Assembly (NCBI RefSeq): GCF_954871325.1
Contig: NC_088775.1
Location: 19,259,561-19,323,560, forward strand
Origin: Gordionus sp. m RMFG-2023
Taxonomy: Eukaryota > Nematomorpha > Gordioida > Chordodea > Parachordodidae
DNA: 64,000 nt
Direction: 5' to 3'
Below the pieces are notes generated by a model. The model was not told where the DNA came from. It saw nothing but the letters and a program-made list of their open reading frames with translations, and did no database searches. Shown here piece after piece: positions 21,441-33,039 of this stretch (positions within the stretch are counted from its first letter, which is position 1; the number at the start of each line of letters is the position of its first letter). The position numbers and the translations under genes were made by a program.

Positions 21441-21895
21441 GAGGATGACAATAGCTATTCTTAAGACGAATTATGTTTGTTTTATCAATTCATCTCTCCC
21501 AATGATTAGAGGTAGAAGAGGATTTTAAATAATTATGCTGGTTTCACTTTTATTTATTTTGTTGTATTTTACATTATTATATTATTAATGCTCAATATTG
21601 TCTTTTTGTTATTATGATTAATTTTTTTTCCTAATTCATAGTATATTAACTTTTTATGTTAATTGTATTTTCTTATTTACATATAAAATTAAAATAATAA
21701 TTAAAATAAATTTTAAAAAAAATATCATTTTAAATTTTATTAGTATTTAAATTAACTAATATGAATTTATTTTAAAGTATCTGTTTCTTTTTAATACAAA
21801 GTTAATTAAGATACAGATAATTTTAAATTATTTGTATCTTAGATACAAATATCCGGATACAAATATCCGCGATACTGTCCAACCCTGTTCATAGT

Positions 21896-23449
21896 CTTAG
21901 GATACACCTAAATGATACTTTATATAAATAATCAAAATATTTAAATAATTAAATTAAATTTCAATTTAGGCCTTGAGAAATTTACAAATCAGACCATATA
22001 AACAATTATTTATTATAAAATTTTATTTGTAATTTTTAACTATAAATCTGATAGATATGCCCTTTTGCCAAGATAATTGTCTTAATTACGTTCAATCGCA
22101 TACTATATCAAATAGTTCCAAGCGTAAAACCGATTTTTTTAATCAGCAACATAATTCTCAAATCGAATTTGTAAGATTTAATTATATACACCTTTTATTA
22201 GATTAACCCTTGGCATTACCTGACATGAGCCAAATCTACCATTTTAAATCCTTACTATTTAATTACCTATAGAATGCTGATCAGTTTCCTAACCCCAAGA
22301 AGGCTTGCTTTAATATTATAGATTTGGATACTAAAATTTATGGTAACTCAGATTTTATTCAAAATACCTCCATAAAACCGTTACCTGAAAACGTTAACGA
22401 TGCTAATCAGGTTTAAAAACTGTCAGATTATTAATATTTGTAAAAGACTCACACATGCACTACTTAATCAAGATTCAGGGAGCATCTTAGGGAAACTGAT
22501 GCAGACCTATATTTAATATTTATTATGTATTTTATTTAAATAGGTGCAGAATCAACTAACGAATATGGATGTATCACAAAATAATCCAAACAATATAACC
22601 TACGACACAAGGTGAGATATTTATAATATTTATTTAATCCAGATATTTGTAGAAAAAATCAAACTATGAAAAGTGTTAATCTTGGTAAATGCCACTGTTT
22701 TCCTTCATGGGATGGATTGGATAGTCAAATGCCTTATTCAAATTTTTATTAGAATATTTTATCATTAGTTAATAATATTTTATAGCAAATGAATATTAAA
22801 TAGATTTGAAATTATTATTTATATACAAATTTATGTATTAAATCCCTCTATATTTTATTGGTATATATTTTAATTTAATAAAAAATATCATTATTCATCC
22901 AAGAACGTTCATAAAATCATATATTTTTGGTACCAATTAACTTTGATTAAAAATTTCTTTAAAAAAAAATTATACATATAAAAAAATATTGACTGCTATT
23001 GTATTTCATATTTACTTGGTGAATGGGTAATAATAAAATTTATTAGAAATTGGTACTGGAGGTCTGTATCACTGGTTTTTCAATGTGACATTCTTTAAAA
23101 AGTAGCTTGTGTAAGAAAGAAAGGCATCTTGAATGTAAATATTTTACCTACCCTGCCTGTCCAAATATATAACTTATTTGTCTGAAACCCATAATTAAAT
23201 CATTTAACTAATTAAAATTCTTAGAAAACTAATAACGTTTTTGATAATGAATTATGTTTTTTTTATCTAACTCAAGTCATAAAAAATATAGTGAGCCTTG
23301 AACCTTATAGCATACTAATCAAATTTATTTTTATCAGACCTTGCCTGAAATGGTACCTAAAATGATATAATTATAGGTCAGGCTAAGTTTAAAAAGATCA
23401 CAAAGCAAATTTAAAAAAAAATATATTGAATGAAAAGCACATATGGGGC
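21896..23449. other. Gene-free stretch
   Basis: A+T-rich DNA without recognisable coding or repeat structure. The part 22080-22600 is somewhat more complex but has no open frame of note. Confidence 0.5.
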
Positions 23450-24640
23450 ATGAATATAGTACACATCTCCTGAACTATGCATATTCTATTATAGAAGCAC
23501 AAATTTAATAATAATATAGCGTTGTGGCTAGCTTATAAAGTTGATGTAGAAATTTTTTATTTAACTGGTGAATTAATGAAGTATTAAAAAAAATCCTTTT
23601 TTACATGACTAAATTACACATCTTCAATAATGTTTAGCTTTTTAGTGGGTTCATAAATGAGAATATTAATTTTAAGAAAAAATTTTGGCCAAACTAAGGC
23701 ATCCCCTATTAAAAAGGCTCTATTAGAAAAAATAAATATACAATCACCTTTAGTTCTTAGAGGGGATTGAGAAAATAACTATTGAAAATTTTTTTTTTGA
23801 CTAAACTGTTTCTCCTATTAAAAGGGCTCTAATTAAAAATAATAAATAAACTATCGTATTTAGCTCTTTGAGGGGATTCAGAAAATTGTAATATTAATTT
23901 TAAAATAAATCTTAATTCTCAAAATTTTTTTTGACTAAGAGTTCAAATTTAATAAAATCAATATAGAATTGTAATAGCTTATGTGATGATATAGAAAATA
24001 AAAAAACACTCTTAGTTGAATAAATTACACATATTCGGTAATTATGTATTATTTTTAAAATATGAACAGAATCATGTTCATCTCTGTGGGGATTCAGAAA
24101 ATAGTAAAATTAATTTTAAAAAAATTCTTTTTTTGACCAAACTATGCATTCCCTATTAAAAAGGCTCTAATTTAAAAAAACAAATATATAATCATGTATT
24201 AGCTCTTCAAGGGGATTAAGAAAATATTAATAATATTTTTTTTTGACCAAACCACACATCCCCTACTATAGATGCTCTTTTTAATTTAACAACATAAAAT
24301 AGTTATTAGTATTGAGATGATGTAGAAAATATTATTTTTAATTATATAAAAAACTGGTAAATTAATAAAATAGAATCACTTATTTGAATGACTAAAATAT
24401 GCATCGTCGATAATTATGCGCTATTTTTTGAATATGTATGTAGAACCATTTTTAGCTCTTCGTAGGGATTTAGAAAATGGTAATATTAAATTTTTTTTTT
24501 TAATTAACAAAATTTTATTTGACCAAACTATGCATCCCCTATTAAAAAGGATCTAGAAAATAAATTACATTAGCTCATCGAGGGAATTCAGAGTGGTATA
24601 TTTTTAAATTTTTTTATTTTATCGAAATTTTTTTGACCAA
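23450..24640. repeat. Diverged satellite-like tandem repeats (unit about 125 bp)
   Basis: At least six diverged copies of a unit with TTGACCAAACTATGCATCCC, then TATTAAAAAGGCTCTAAT, then AGCTCTTCGAGGGGATTCAG, each followed by an A/T run. Clear copies begin near 23690, 23795, 24115, 24245 and 24515. Longer segments shared between 23500-23650 and 24290-24480 suggest a higher-order repeat. Confidence 0.7.
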
Positions 24641-25045
24641 TAATTTATGAATAGTTAAAGAATAGACATAAAATTTAATTTTTCTAAAAATTAAAGTTTT
24701 TATATTTCATTTTAGAAAGTTATTTCCTATTCGATTTCTATACCCCCCCCCCCCCCCCCCCATTCCCTATACACTCCTTCCATCAATTTTTGCTTTGAGT
24801 ATTATATTTAAAAAATTTAATTTTTTTTCTTCTAATATTTATATTTATTGATATTATAAATGATTATTATGATTATTTACTTTTATTTACAAAATTTAAT
24901 ATAAAGCTATTGTTGAAAATTAATAATTATTCATTTTAAGTTGATCGCTTTTATTTCTCCTTAATGTTGGTGATTTTTTACCATCCGGCTGTGGACAATT
25001 GGGTCTGTGTCGACGTCTGACGGATGAGCGAGGGTTTTCATTTCT
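24641..25045. other. Gene-free stretch with long poly-C
   Basis: A run of about 19 C at 24743-24761 lies within A+T-rich DNA. A less A+T-rich patch with cgtctgacggatgagcg at 24965-25040 lies directly downstream of the next ORF on the minus strand. Confidence 0.5.
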
Positions 25046-25390
25046 TCAAGAATTAATATCAGCTAGAGTGGTTGGAATTGCCATGTATTCTTGCATAGGA
25101 TCCCGTCCCATTTCGTTTGGTAACATTCTCCAAATTGGATTATTATTGAGGTGAATGGGATAATTTATTAGCATATGATTCCTATGATTTTGTAATGCAG
25201 TTAATCGCATTTCTAAAAGATCCAAATGAATTCGATTTCGTATTAGACTTCTTTGTTTCTTGATAATACTATCAATCAAAATTATGATAAGAGTGATGAG
25301 AAGTAAGCTTATATAAGGAATATTCACTGAGAAAACATCCGAAATTTTTGATATTAGCTCGACAGTATTTGTATCATCAAAATAATTCAT
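25046..25390 (-). CDS. Hypothetical single-pass membrane protein, 114 residues
   Basis: The open frame begins with an ATG at 25390. The protein has a short acidic N-terminus, one strong membrane segment (residues about 24-46, IPYISLLLITLIIILIDSI), a basic flank (KKQRSLIRNR) and a C-terminal part of balanced composition (PIWRMLPNEMGRDPMQEYMA). Base composition is less A+T-rich than around it, which supports real coding. The layout recalls the membrane-bearing first ORF of the gypsy-like element at 38635, so it may be a stray retroelement ORF. No family recognised. Confidence 0.45.
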   Translation of the reverse strand: MNYFDDTNTVELISKISDVFSVNIPYISLLLITLIIILIDSIIKKQRSLIRNRIHLDLLEMRLTALQNHRNHMLINYPIHLNNNPIWRMLPNEMGRDPMQEYMAIPTTLADINS

Positions 25391-28260
25391 ATTATTTCAA
25401 TGGGAACTAATATAAACCACTACATTATCATATTTTACGCCATAGTATAAAAATAATTAGAATAAAAGTCTAGAAGTTTCGAATTTTTTTATGACAAAAA
25501 TAATATAGAAGTTACAATTTTTTTTAATTTAGCAAAGATACTTTCAAAAAACATTAACATATAATTTAATGCTCTGCAATAAATATACGGTTTAAGTCTG
25601 CACTGGCATTATAAAAATTTGGTCAGAATACATCAACCATGACGAATATTTAGTCTAACTATTATTTTTAGAAAGAGGTACAATCTGACCCCACTTTAAG
25701 TTACGAGTTCGATTCGAGTAAAAAAAATGAAGTTATAAATTTCTTTTACCTTTATAAAAAATGACGAGCTCAGGGAAAATAGGAGTTATAAAAGCCTTAT
25801 GAAAACAAGCATAATTTTTTTGACGAAGCTCTAACAACCCGGGAAATTTTACCATGGGCCAAAATGAAAAAATTACAATTGAATCAATAAATTCTCCTCT
25901 AACTTTACCAAGAGAATATTTTTAAACATTTTAAATTTATTATAATTGTTAGCTAATCTCAGATAAATATTTTTTTCTATTACCTAAAAAATGCTTCAGT
26001 TATTAGGTTTATATATGTGCAATAATTCTTAAGTATATTTTTGTGTATATATTTGCAACATTTAATTTTTAAATATAATTTTAAAAAATTTATTTTTACA
26101 AAGTTCTCTTTCGAGACATTTATGATATAGCGATTCATACGGTGATTATATACATTTAATATTTTATCATTAATTTATAATTGAATTTATGTATTAGAAA
26201 TTGTCATTTTATAGGCAATAGTCCTAATAAATCTCTAGTTAAAATATTCTCATCTAAAATAATTTTTAATTATACTCCTTCCCCATATCATACTGCGCAT
26301 TCACCTGCCTCGATGGCTAGAGCCCGTGTAGGCGCAATGAAGGATGACGATTATCAACTCCGCAATTTTAGTTTAGGGTTTGATAAATTGTAAGCAGTTG
26401 GTCTGAAAACTAAATTAGGGAAAGTGATTCTATTTTTATATAGAGATCACCCGCTCTAGAAAAAATTAAATAGGGTACGTCAAATTAAAAAAACTTGCAC
26501 AAATTATGATCATTTTAGGTTAGTAAATTACTAAAATGCTTAACCTCATCTTAATAGGGCCCCGGTACTACATTTCCAAAAAAAATGTAGCTAATAGCTA
26601 TTAGTTACAAAATAGCTTCCGCTACCTTTACCTTCCTCTATTTAAAAAATATTACGTTAAATATTATTAATTCAAACATTAAAAGTAATATTAACTAAAT
26701 ACAATTATTTTTTTTTTACAATCTACCTATTTAAAAAAAAATATATCCTATTAAAATGATTTTATAAAAATTATATGAAATAAAGATCTAGTATTAATTA
26801 TTATGAAATTTTAAGATTATTTTTTTATTTGCGTTTTCAATTCAAATACTTAATGCCTATTTTGATTATACTCACTTCACTAGACTAGTTATGAATATTT
26901 GCTTTCAATTTTAACCATACTTTTTAAACCTAGACTCTTTTATAACTAAATATTTGAATTTACTTAGTCAGAATTATTAAATAATAAATATTTGGGCCAG
27001 ACACACAATACATACTATTTAATAGCATAAATAATAGTTATAATAGGAATGAACATATAGATATGTATAAAATGCATAGAATTAAGTTATTATTAGTTTG
27101 ATATCGAGATGGACCACGGGATGTCTGATCTAAGGGCAAAGAGTTGCATGAATTAGTTGGACACGATTTGACGCAAATATTGATAACTTTTGGTTCTTTA
27201 AATAATAGGGAATCGTTTAGATAATGAAGGTGTAATGTATTTGATTTTAGATTTTCACATTTTGTGGGAAAATATTCGGGACTGCAACTTCGAGTATAAG
27301 AAATGAGAGAGCCTTAATTAAAAATATTATAATATATAAAATTAGTTTAATAAACATCGAAAGTTCTGATTCAATTTGGCCTTAATTAAATTAGGATCAA
27401 AATGGCGTACAAGGCTGTGTTTCAGCTCTTTATATCTACAACGAAAATTGCGCTTAGAGGTCAAATATTGGACAATTTAAGATAAACCTTTTCAAATAAT
27501 GAGGGGAATCATTTGAAATTTAATGTTACTCTTTAAAAATAATGGGATTATGTTATTCTACGTTTGATCGTATTTTTAAGGCTCTTATATCTCTCTCTTG
27601 AATGGCTATCTAACTGTTTCATAGTAATTGTGTTTAATATCTCTGCACCAGTACTGTATTTGTTATTAGATCATATCATAAATTACTTATTTAATTTTAT
27701 GTTAATTAACTATATTATTTATAGATTTAATATTTTAGTTAAACAGCTCTTAAAATAGAATACACATAAATAGGCATATTGAAATATTTCTTTCAAATAG
27801 TATTAATCAACATCTAGCTTAATTCATAAAAAAATGTCCTGGCTACCATAAAAAAATTAACATAGGGAATAGAATTATATGAAATTATTTTTATTAAGTA
27901 TAAAATAAAATTATATTTTTATTGATAATTCATTTCATCCTCTATTCATCAAATCTTATAACAATAGGCTTTTTATCCCATCGTTTTTAAAATTTATTTA
28001 ACACCCCCTCCCCCCCCCCATCCCTCTTTAGAATAATTTTCTATTTTCTATTTTATATCGTTTTTAATAGTATATTTGTATAGTCTCTAATTGTTAATAT
28101 TATATATTTGATATTTAAATAAATAATGGCGATTATATTTTATAAGAAAAGAAATATAATTAATAAATAATAAAAGTATCTTTTTAAGGATTTGAACCCA
28201 AACCGTATTTTTGGTGAACCCAAACCCGGACCCTTTTTAAAAGTAGAGGGTTCATAAATT
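25391..28260. other. Largely gene-free stretch
   Basis: Mostly A+T-rich. At 26290-26393 a less A+T-rich piece (ASMARARVGAMKDD, then YQLRNFSLGFDKL) ends at a good splice-donor look-alike (aaattgtaagc) and may be an exon fossil. At 26560-26640 there is a TAGCTATTAGTTAC-type cluster resembling a hAT end. A C run lies at 28001-28019. The 64-codon ORF at 27564 is hydrophobic low-complexity sequence. Confidence 0.4.
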
Positions 28261-28321
28261 CTAGGTATGGCAAATTTCCCGGGAAACTATAATTGAGAGA
28301 AATTTCCTCGGAAATTTGGGG

Positions 28322-29541
28322 GAAAAATGTAGTGATGTTAAGGTAACTAGTTATATTTTTAAAATTAACTAGTAACTGTAACTAGTTAAAAATTTTGAAA
28401 TGTAACTGCCAAAAGTAACAAGTAACTAGTTACTTTTAAAGATATATTAAAATAATTAATTTTATTTTTTATATGTTGTGATAAATTAATTTTAAATTAA
28501 ATTAATTTTTTAAATTAAATTTATTAATTTAAAATTTTGTGAAAATGTCTGATTGTTCCCAACAATAACACAAATACTTATATGTATGGCAGATGTGCAG
28601 GGATTAAAATATTGTCAACCTCTAAAGGATACTATATTAGCTAGTATTAAAAAAAGATAACTAAAATCAAATAATTATTTATAAATTAATAATATCATGT
28701 CATAGGTTTAATAATCTTTATGATAATGACATAATCATTGCTGCAATTCTTCACCCTTTATTTAAAACTGACTGGCCTTGAATTAGGCAAGAAAGGAATA
28801 AAGCAAAAAAGGAGGAAATTTTAAATTTAATAAATACCTTAATACCTCAAAGTGAATCCCAGACGAAAGAATCATGCTCAAAACCAACATCACTTGATGT
28901 AGTTGGATTTTTTGACCTAAAGCGCCAAAATATTCTGGATAATGAACTTATAGAAAACTTTATCAAATCTAATAACAACACTTTTTTTTATATAACGATT
29001 TCCCAAAGTTAAAATTACTCTTTATTAAATATAATGTTGTTCTAACATCAAGTGCTCCCGTAGAGCGCTTATTCAGTCTAGGTAAGCTCATTTTTGGAGA
29101 TAAACGAGCACGTCTCCTAGATAATAACTTGGAAATTAATTTGTTGTTAAAAGCAAATAAACATTTATTAGATTCTAAGTTTTATGAAAAATAAATGTTT
29201 TTTTTTCAATGCAAATATATATTTTTATATTCGATGTAAATATTCAATTTTGCGATATTTTTTTATATAAATAAATTGTATATTATTTTAAATAACTGAT
29301 TATACTTTGTTTATCCTAATTTATTTTATATAAAATAAATGCATTCAATAAATAAATAATGCGCATATGAAGGAAGTATAAAGTAAGTAAATAGTTATTT
29401 TTGAAAATAACTGTAACTAATAACTAGTTACTTTTGTAAAAATGTAACTAGTAACTGTAACTAGTTATGTTTTTGCCAATGTAACTAGTAACTGTAACTA
29501 GTTATGTTTCAAAAGTAACTTTTAACATCACTAGAAAAATG
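28322..29541 (+). mobile_element. hAT transposon C (1204 bp) nested in hAT D
   Basis: GAAAAATG at 28322-28329 is repeated at 29534-29541. The element (28330-29533) begins TAGTGATGTTAAGGTAACTA and ends ...AACTTTTAACATCACTA, with many AACTAGTTAC subterminal motifs on both sides. That end type is widespread in invertebrate hATs. Only the C-terminal third of a transposase is left, so it is an internally deleted, non-autonomous copy. Confidence 0.9.
28700..29194 (+). pseudogene. hAT C transposase, C-terminal remnant
   Basis: The frame reads NNLYDNDIIIAAILHPLFKT (the ILHP/LDP block), then a stop after DWP. An acidic linker ends in LDVVGFFDLKRQ, and after a frame change comes the dimerisation domain (LTSSAPVERLFSLGKLI, RARLLDNNLEINLLLKANKH) up to a stop at 29194. 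The N-terminus and finger are missing. Confidence 0.8.
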
Positions 29542-29639
29542 GAAATTTCCCTTAAAAAATTATTTTAGAGGTCAATATTGAATTTTTTTTATGTTTTATT
29601 AAAAATATTTAGACTATTAAAAAATTATTTAAACATAAT

Positions 29640-30830
29640 TTTAATTATTTAATTTGTTATCTTCTTTTGAAGATGAAAACGATTCCAGACCTCAAAATCG
29701 AGTAACTTGTCATTTGTCCCGTAGCATCGAAATTTAGGTATCAGAAAATCGGTTTAACATCTTATCCTTTATCAACTTCACTGTCTTTGAAATTAAATTC
29801 ACAATATCTTGGATCAAGAATATGAGCAGGGTAATGTAGTATTTATTCCGGCAACAAAATATTTTTCTGGTTTTTTTAAATATATTCGACTCTGTAATGT
29901 CGTTCAGTAAGAGATCTGCTTGATATAAATAAATACTTGAGGAAGGTCAGATAAATATGAATTGTTGGCTTCAACTATCTTTTTGTGTAGAACTGACTTT
30001 ATAAAATTATATAGTTATGCAATAATTTAAAAAACATCAAGAAGATTAAGTTTCTTATCTCTAAAAAAGGATGCATTGCCGCAAACTTTTATTTTTTAAC
30101 AAATTATTAATTTTCAAAACTAAACTGTCCAACGAGTTAAGCTAGGCAACTGGAAACAATTCTATTTTTATCAAAGTAGTTTTTTTCCTTAAATGTGTAA
30201 AAGATTGTTGAATTTTACATATTTTATTATACTTCTTTTGCTATAAAAATTTAAATTGGCAATAAGTTATTTGCTAGATCCTTTAAAAGCAAATTAGGTC
30301 CATGAGATGCGAACTCTATGCATTCGATAATTGAATATTTATTTCTTACAAGTTTCCAGTCTTTCTTTATTATTTGCATTATCTTTTATTATGATGTTAA
30401 TTTGTATATCCTATATCTTCAATTACTTTAATAACTTCACTATATATATATATATTTTCCAATATGTATATCAATTAATTTATAGAAAAGGGACCTTGTT
30501 GCCATATTAAAATTCATAACATTCCAACTCTTATATTTATCCAACCATTAATAAGGGTCAAATTTTTATCTTATCTTTCAGTTACTATATTTCTAATCCT
30601 TTCATATTCACTGTTTAACAAATTTTTACTGAGTAAATATCTTGAGAGAATTTTATATGCTGTTTTTAAATATTAAAATAATTTTTTCCAAAGGAAAATT
30701 GACAATTTAACATAAAAATCAAAATATTTCATTAAATTATTTTTCAGAAATAAAATTTATTAGTAATTGAATTAAAATTAGATGAGGAAGTTGGTCTAAC
30801 CTATCCTATATCTCTTTAACTTTTTAAAAA
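29640..30830 (-). pseudogene. hAT D transposase remnant
   Basis: Minus-strand pieces include GNASFFRDKKLNLLDVF, VEANNSYLSDLPQVFIYI and, in another frame, AHILDPRYCEFNFKDSEV. These correspond to the middle of a hAT transposase, up to the conserved LDPR block. Multiple stops and frame changes are present, and the dimerisation domain is not visible. Confidence 0.55.
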
Positions 30831-31371
30831 ATTTAAATATATTTCAGTCAATAAAAAAAATTTCCTACCGATGAAGATTACTAGAGTTGAGCTATATTAT
30901 AGAAAATGAACGTATATACAAAAACCAAAAACAATTATAATATATGAACCAAGAGGGAAAAATATATTTTTTAAAAATATGATAAAAATCCTGATTATTT
31001 GATCAAAGAAACATAAAATAAAATTGGGGAAGCTATAGGGAACATTTCCGGTATATTTCAAAGTTTCCCGGGAAATTTTCCCTATGTGACATCCCTAGTC
31101 CTCAGTGTTAACAAAAAATATTATGAATAATATTTAAAAAATATATTTTCTTCTTTAAATCCATAAAATATAAAATAAATTAAAAATTTATTTTGTGAAG
31201 ACAGTTTTTTTTCCCTTAGCATTTTTCAAATTTTCTGGTTTTTTAACTTTCATTTATAGGTAATTAGTTTATTTTAATTTATATTAATTTTAGAAAGTGA
31301 AATATTGTGATTTTTATAGTATAAGTATAAGTAATAATACTTTATTTCTTATATAAATTAAATATTATGAA

Positions 31372-31761
31372 TTTTGTAGCAGGCGCGTAACTAAAGATGC
31401 CCCCCCCCCCACCTCAAATTTGTCTATTCTCGTAAATAACATTTAAAGCTAATAAAATTTCACCCCCTCCACACCCCTCCCTCCAAAAATTGTATAATAT
31501 ATATTACTATAAGGAAGATTTTGAAAGAAAAATTTGTAAAAGATAATAAATTTTTAAAATAAGGGCAAATTTCAAAATTTTTAGGAAAAAGGCATTTTTA
31601 TAAAAAAAGTGAAAACCCAAAATTATTTTTATAAAAATCGATTAAAGCCACAGGCCTACAATAAGTGGATCTAACGATCTTGAATAAAATTGATAGGGAA
31701 AAAACTCACCTAATAATGCTCCCCCCATTAGCAAAATACTGGATGCGCCTATGTTTTGTAG
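31372..31761. mobile_element. hAT MITE derived from the hAT H family, perfect 8-bp target duplication
   Basis: TTTTGTAG at 31372-31379 and 31754-31761 flanks a 374-bp element. Its left part (CAGGCGCGTAAC..., poly-C, CAAATTTG, GCTAATAAAATTT) matches the right end of hAT H read inward from 62052. Its right part (reverse complement CATAGGCGCATCCAGTATTT) matches the left end of hAT H at 60356. It has no coding sequence: an internal deletion derivative moved by the hAT H transposase. Confidence 0.9.
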
Positions 31762-32010
31762 GGTAAGTAGACATGTGCGCCGCCGGTGATTTTTGATGAC
31801 GCCGACGCCGCTGCCAAAAAGTGTCGGCGCTAAACACGCCTCCGCCGATGTAAAAATTTGGCGGCGTGATAAATATTTTTTATAAAAATAATATTTATTT
31901 TATATATTATTTATGAATTGTAATTAGAAGAAAAATAATATTAAATATTTTTGGAATTATAAAAAAATGGTATTTTATTTTTTAAAATTAATAAATATTA
32001 TTAGTCAAAA

Positions 32011-32590
32011 TTAGCGTCTACAAAGACAGGATTTTCACTGGATGCAAACCCCCCTCGAAAACCTATGCCTAGCCCCCTAAAAAATTTGCAGTTCTGTTTC
32101 CCCATTATTAATTACACCTTTTTAATTATAATAACTCCTTTCAGAAATTTTAACAAGAATAACTTAAATTATTTTATCTACCAAATATCAAAATTTTGTG
32201 AATATAAAGGAGTTATTTTTTAGATAATGAATTCAATTAAAAACAACATAATTACAATGAATGCATTATTATAGCATTATGAGCTTGCTGAGAAAAGTTT
32301 TATTTGGAAAAAAATGTCTATGATTGTTTGCAATATATAGAGTTGGTCGATGATCAGAAATATAATTATATTATAATAGGTCTATAATAAAAGTATTAAT
32401 TTTTACGGCAATATATTTTGTCATATTTCATCTCAAAATTTAATAGATAACCTCCAAAAATTTATCCTAACCCCCCATTAAAGGCGCCTACCCCCTACTA
32501 TCCTCAAAAAAAATTGGATGCAAAATGCCCCCCCCCTCCCCCCCCTCCCCTTCCCCCCCTCCCTCATTTCCTCGCTCATATAGACGCTGT
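32011..32590. mobile_element. MITE family 1, copy 2
   Basis: The same body as 6516-7096: left ...AGCGTCTA, ggattttcactggatgcaaa, the gagcttgctgag and gattgtttgcaatatatag blocks, and right end tagacgctgt. An expanded C-rich tract lies at 32527-32570. About 580 bp, nested in hAT F. No target duplication was seen. Length and order are conserved between the copies, which supports a real family. Confidence 0.8.
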
Positions 32591-33039
32591 CTATATTCCA
32601 TATAATATACGTTCGCTCACTCTGAGCAGGTCTGCGACCAATGTGCTAGATAAGATAAGATTAGGCTAGTAATTTACAGGAATGTTATTGAAATATTATT
32701 ATTATTTTATTCTCTTAATTTTTGTGTTTAAAATATTTCGTATAAGACCATCATTTATTGTATAAGGAGTAATACAATGTTTTCTTAATGCAATCTACAA
32801 CTCATCATATAAATAATATTTTTTTATCATAAAAGGAAATTCTAATTAATGATTTCTATTTTATTGCCATTATAACATATATAAACATAGCAGTACTAAA
32901 ACAATTATGGATGCAGCATTGCAATACCCTATAACAAAATACAGAATATCCTTGCAAACCCTTCTTTTGCATAGAAACATTTTGGATCCTAAATATTAAA
33001 AACTGGCACAAATAATAAGAGAACCAGTGTTGCTGCTGC

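Larger units (their letters stand above)
16905..21895 (-). mobile_element. hAT transposon B (BED-finger type) with 8-bp target duplication
   Basis: TTCATAGT at 16905-16912 is repeated at 21888-21895. The element between (16913-21887, 4975 bp) has inverted ends: TAGGGTTAAGCAGATTTTC on the left against CAGGGTTGGACAGTATCGC reading in from the right. These are followed on both sides by TTTGTAT-CGGATA-type subterminal repeats. A broken transposase lies on the minus strand (20190-17206). The region between the transposase N-terminus and the right end holds a reverse-transcriptase fragment (20375-21440), and a MITE sits at 18675-18887. Boundaries are well supported. Confidence 0.85.
28261..31097 (-). 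mobile_element. hAT transposon D, decayed, host of hAT C
   Basis: The left end CTAGGTATGGCAAATTTCCC, then GGGAAACT, mirrors the right end, whose reverse complement reads CTAGGGATGTCACATAGGGA and then AATTTCCCGGGAAACT. Both ends have repeated GGGAAATTTCC motifs. Between 30830 and 29640 the minus strand carries transposase remnants. No matching 8-bp duplication was found outside the ends, so the exact borders are plus or minus a few bases. Confidence 0.7.

Noticed and set aside
27564-27758. Hydrophobic 64-codon ORF as a membrane protein
   Set aside because: Leu/Ile/Phe/Tyr runs arise by chance in T-rich DNA; there is no balanced soluble part as in the ORF at 25046.
31760-31767. Target duplication for hAT F
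   Set aside because: The left flank (agggtaag) and the right flank (agtgtagg) share only short GTAGG-like bases, not enough to claim a duplication.
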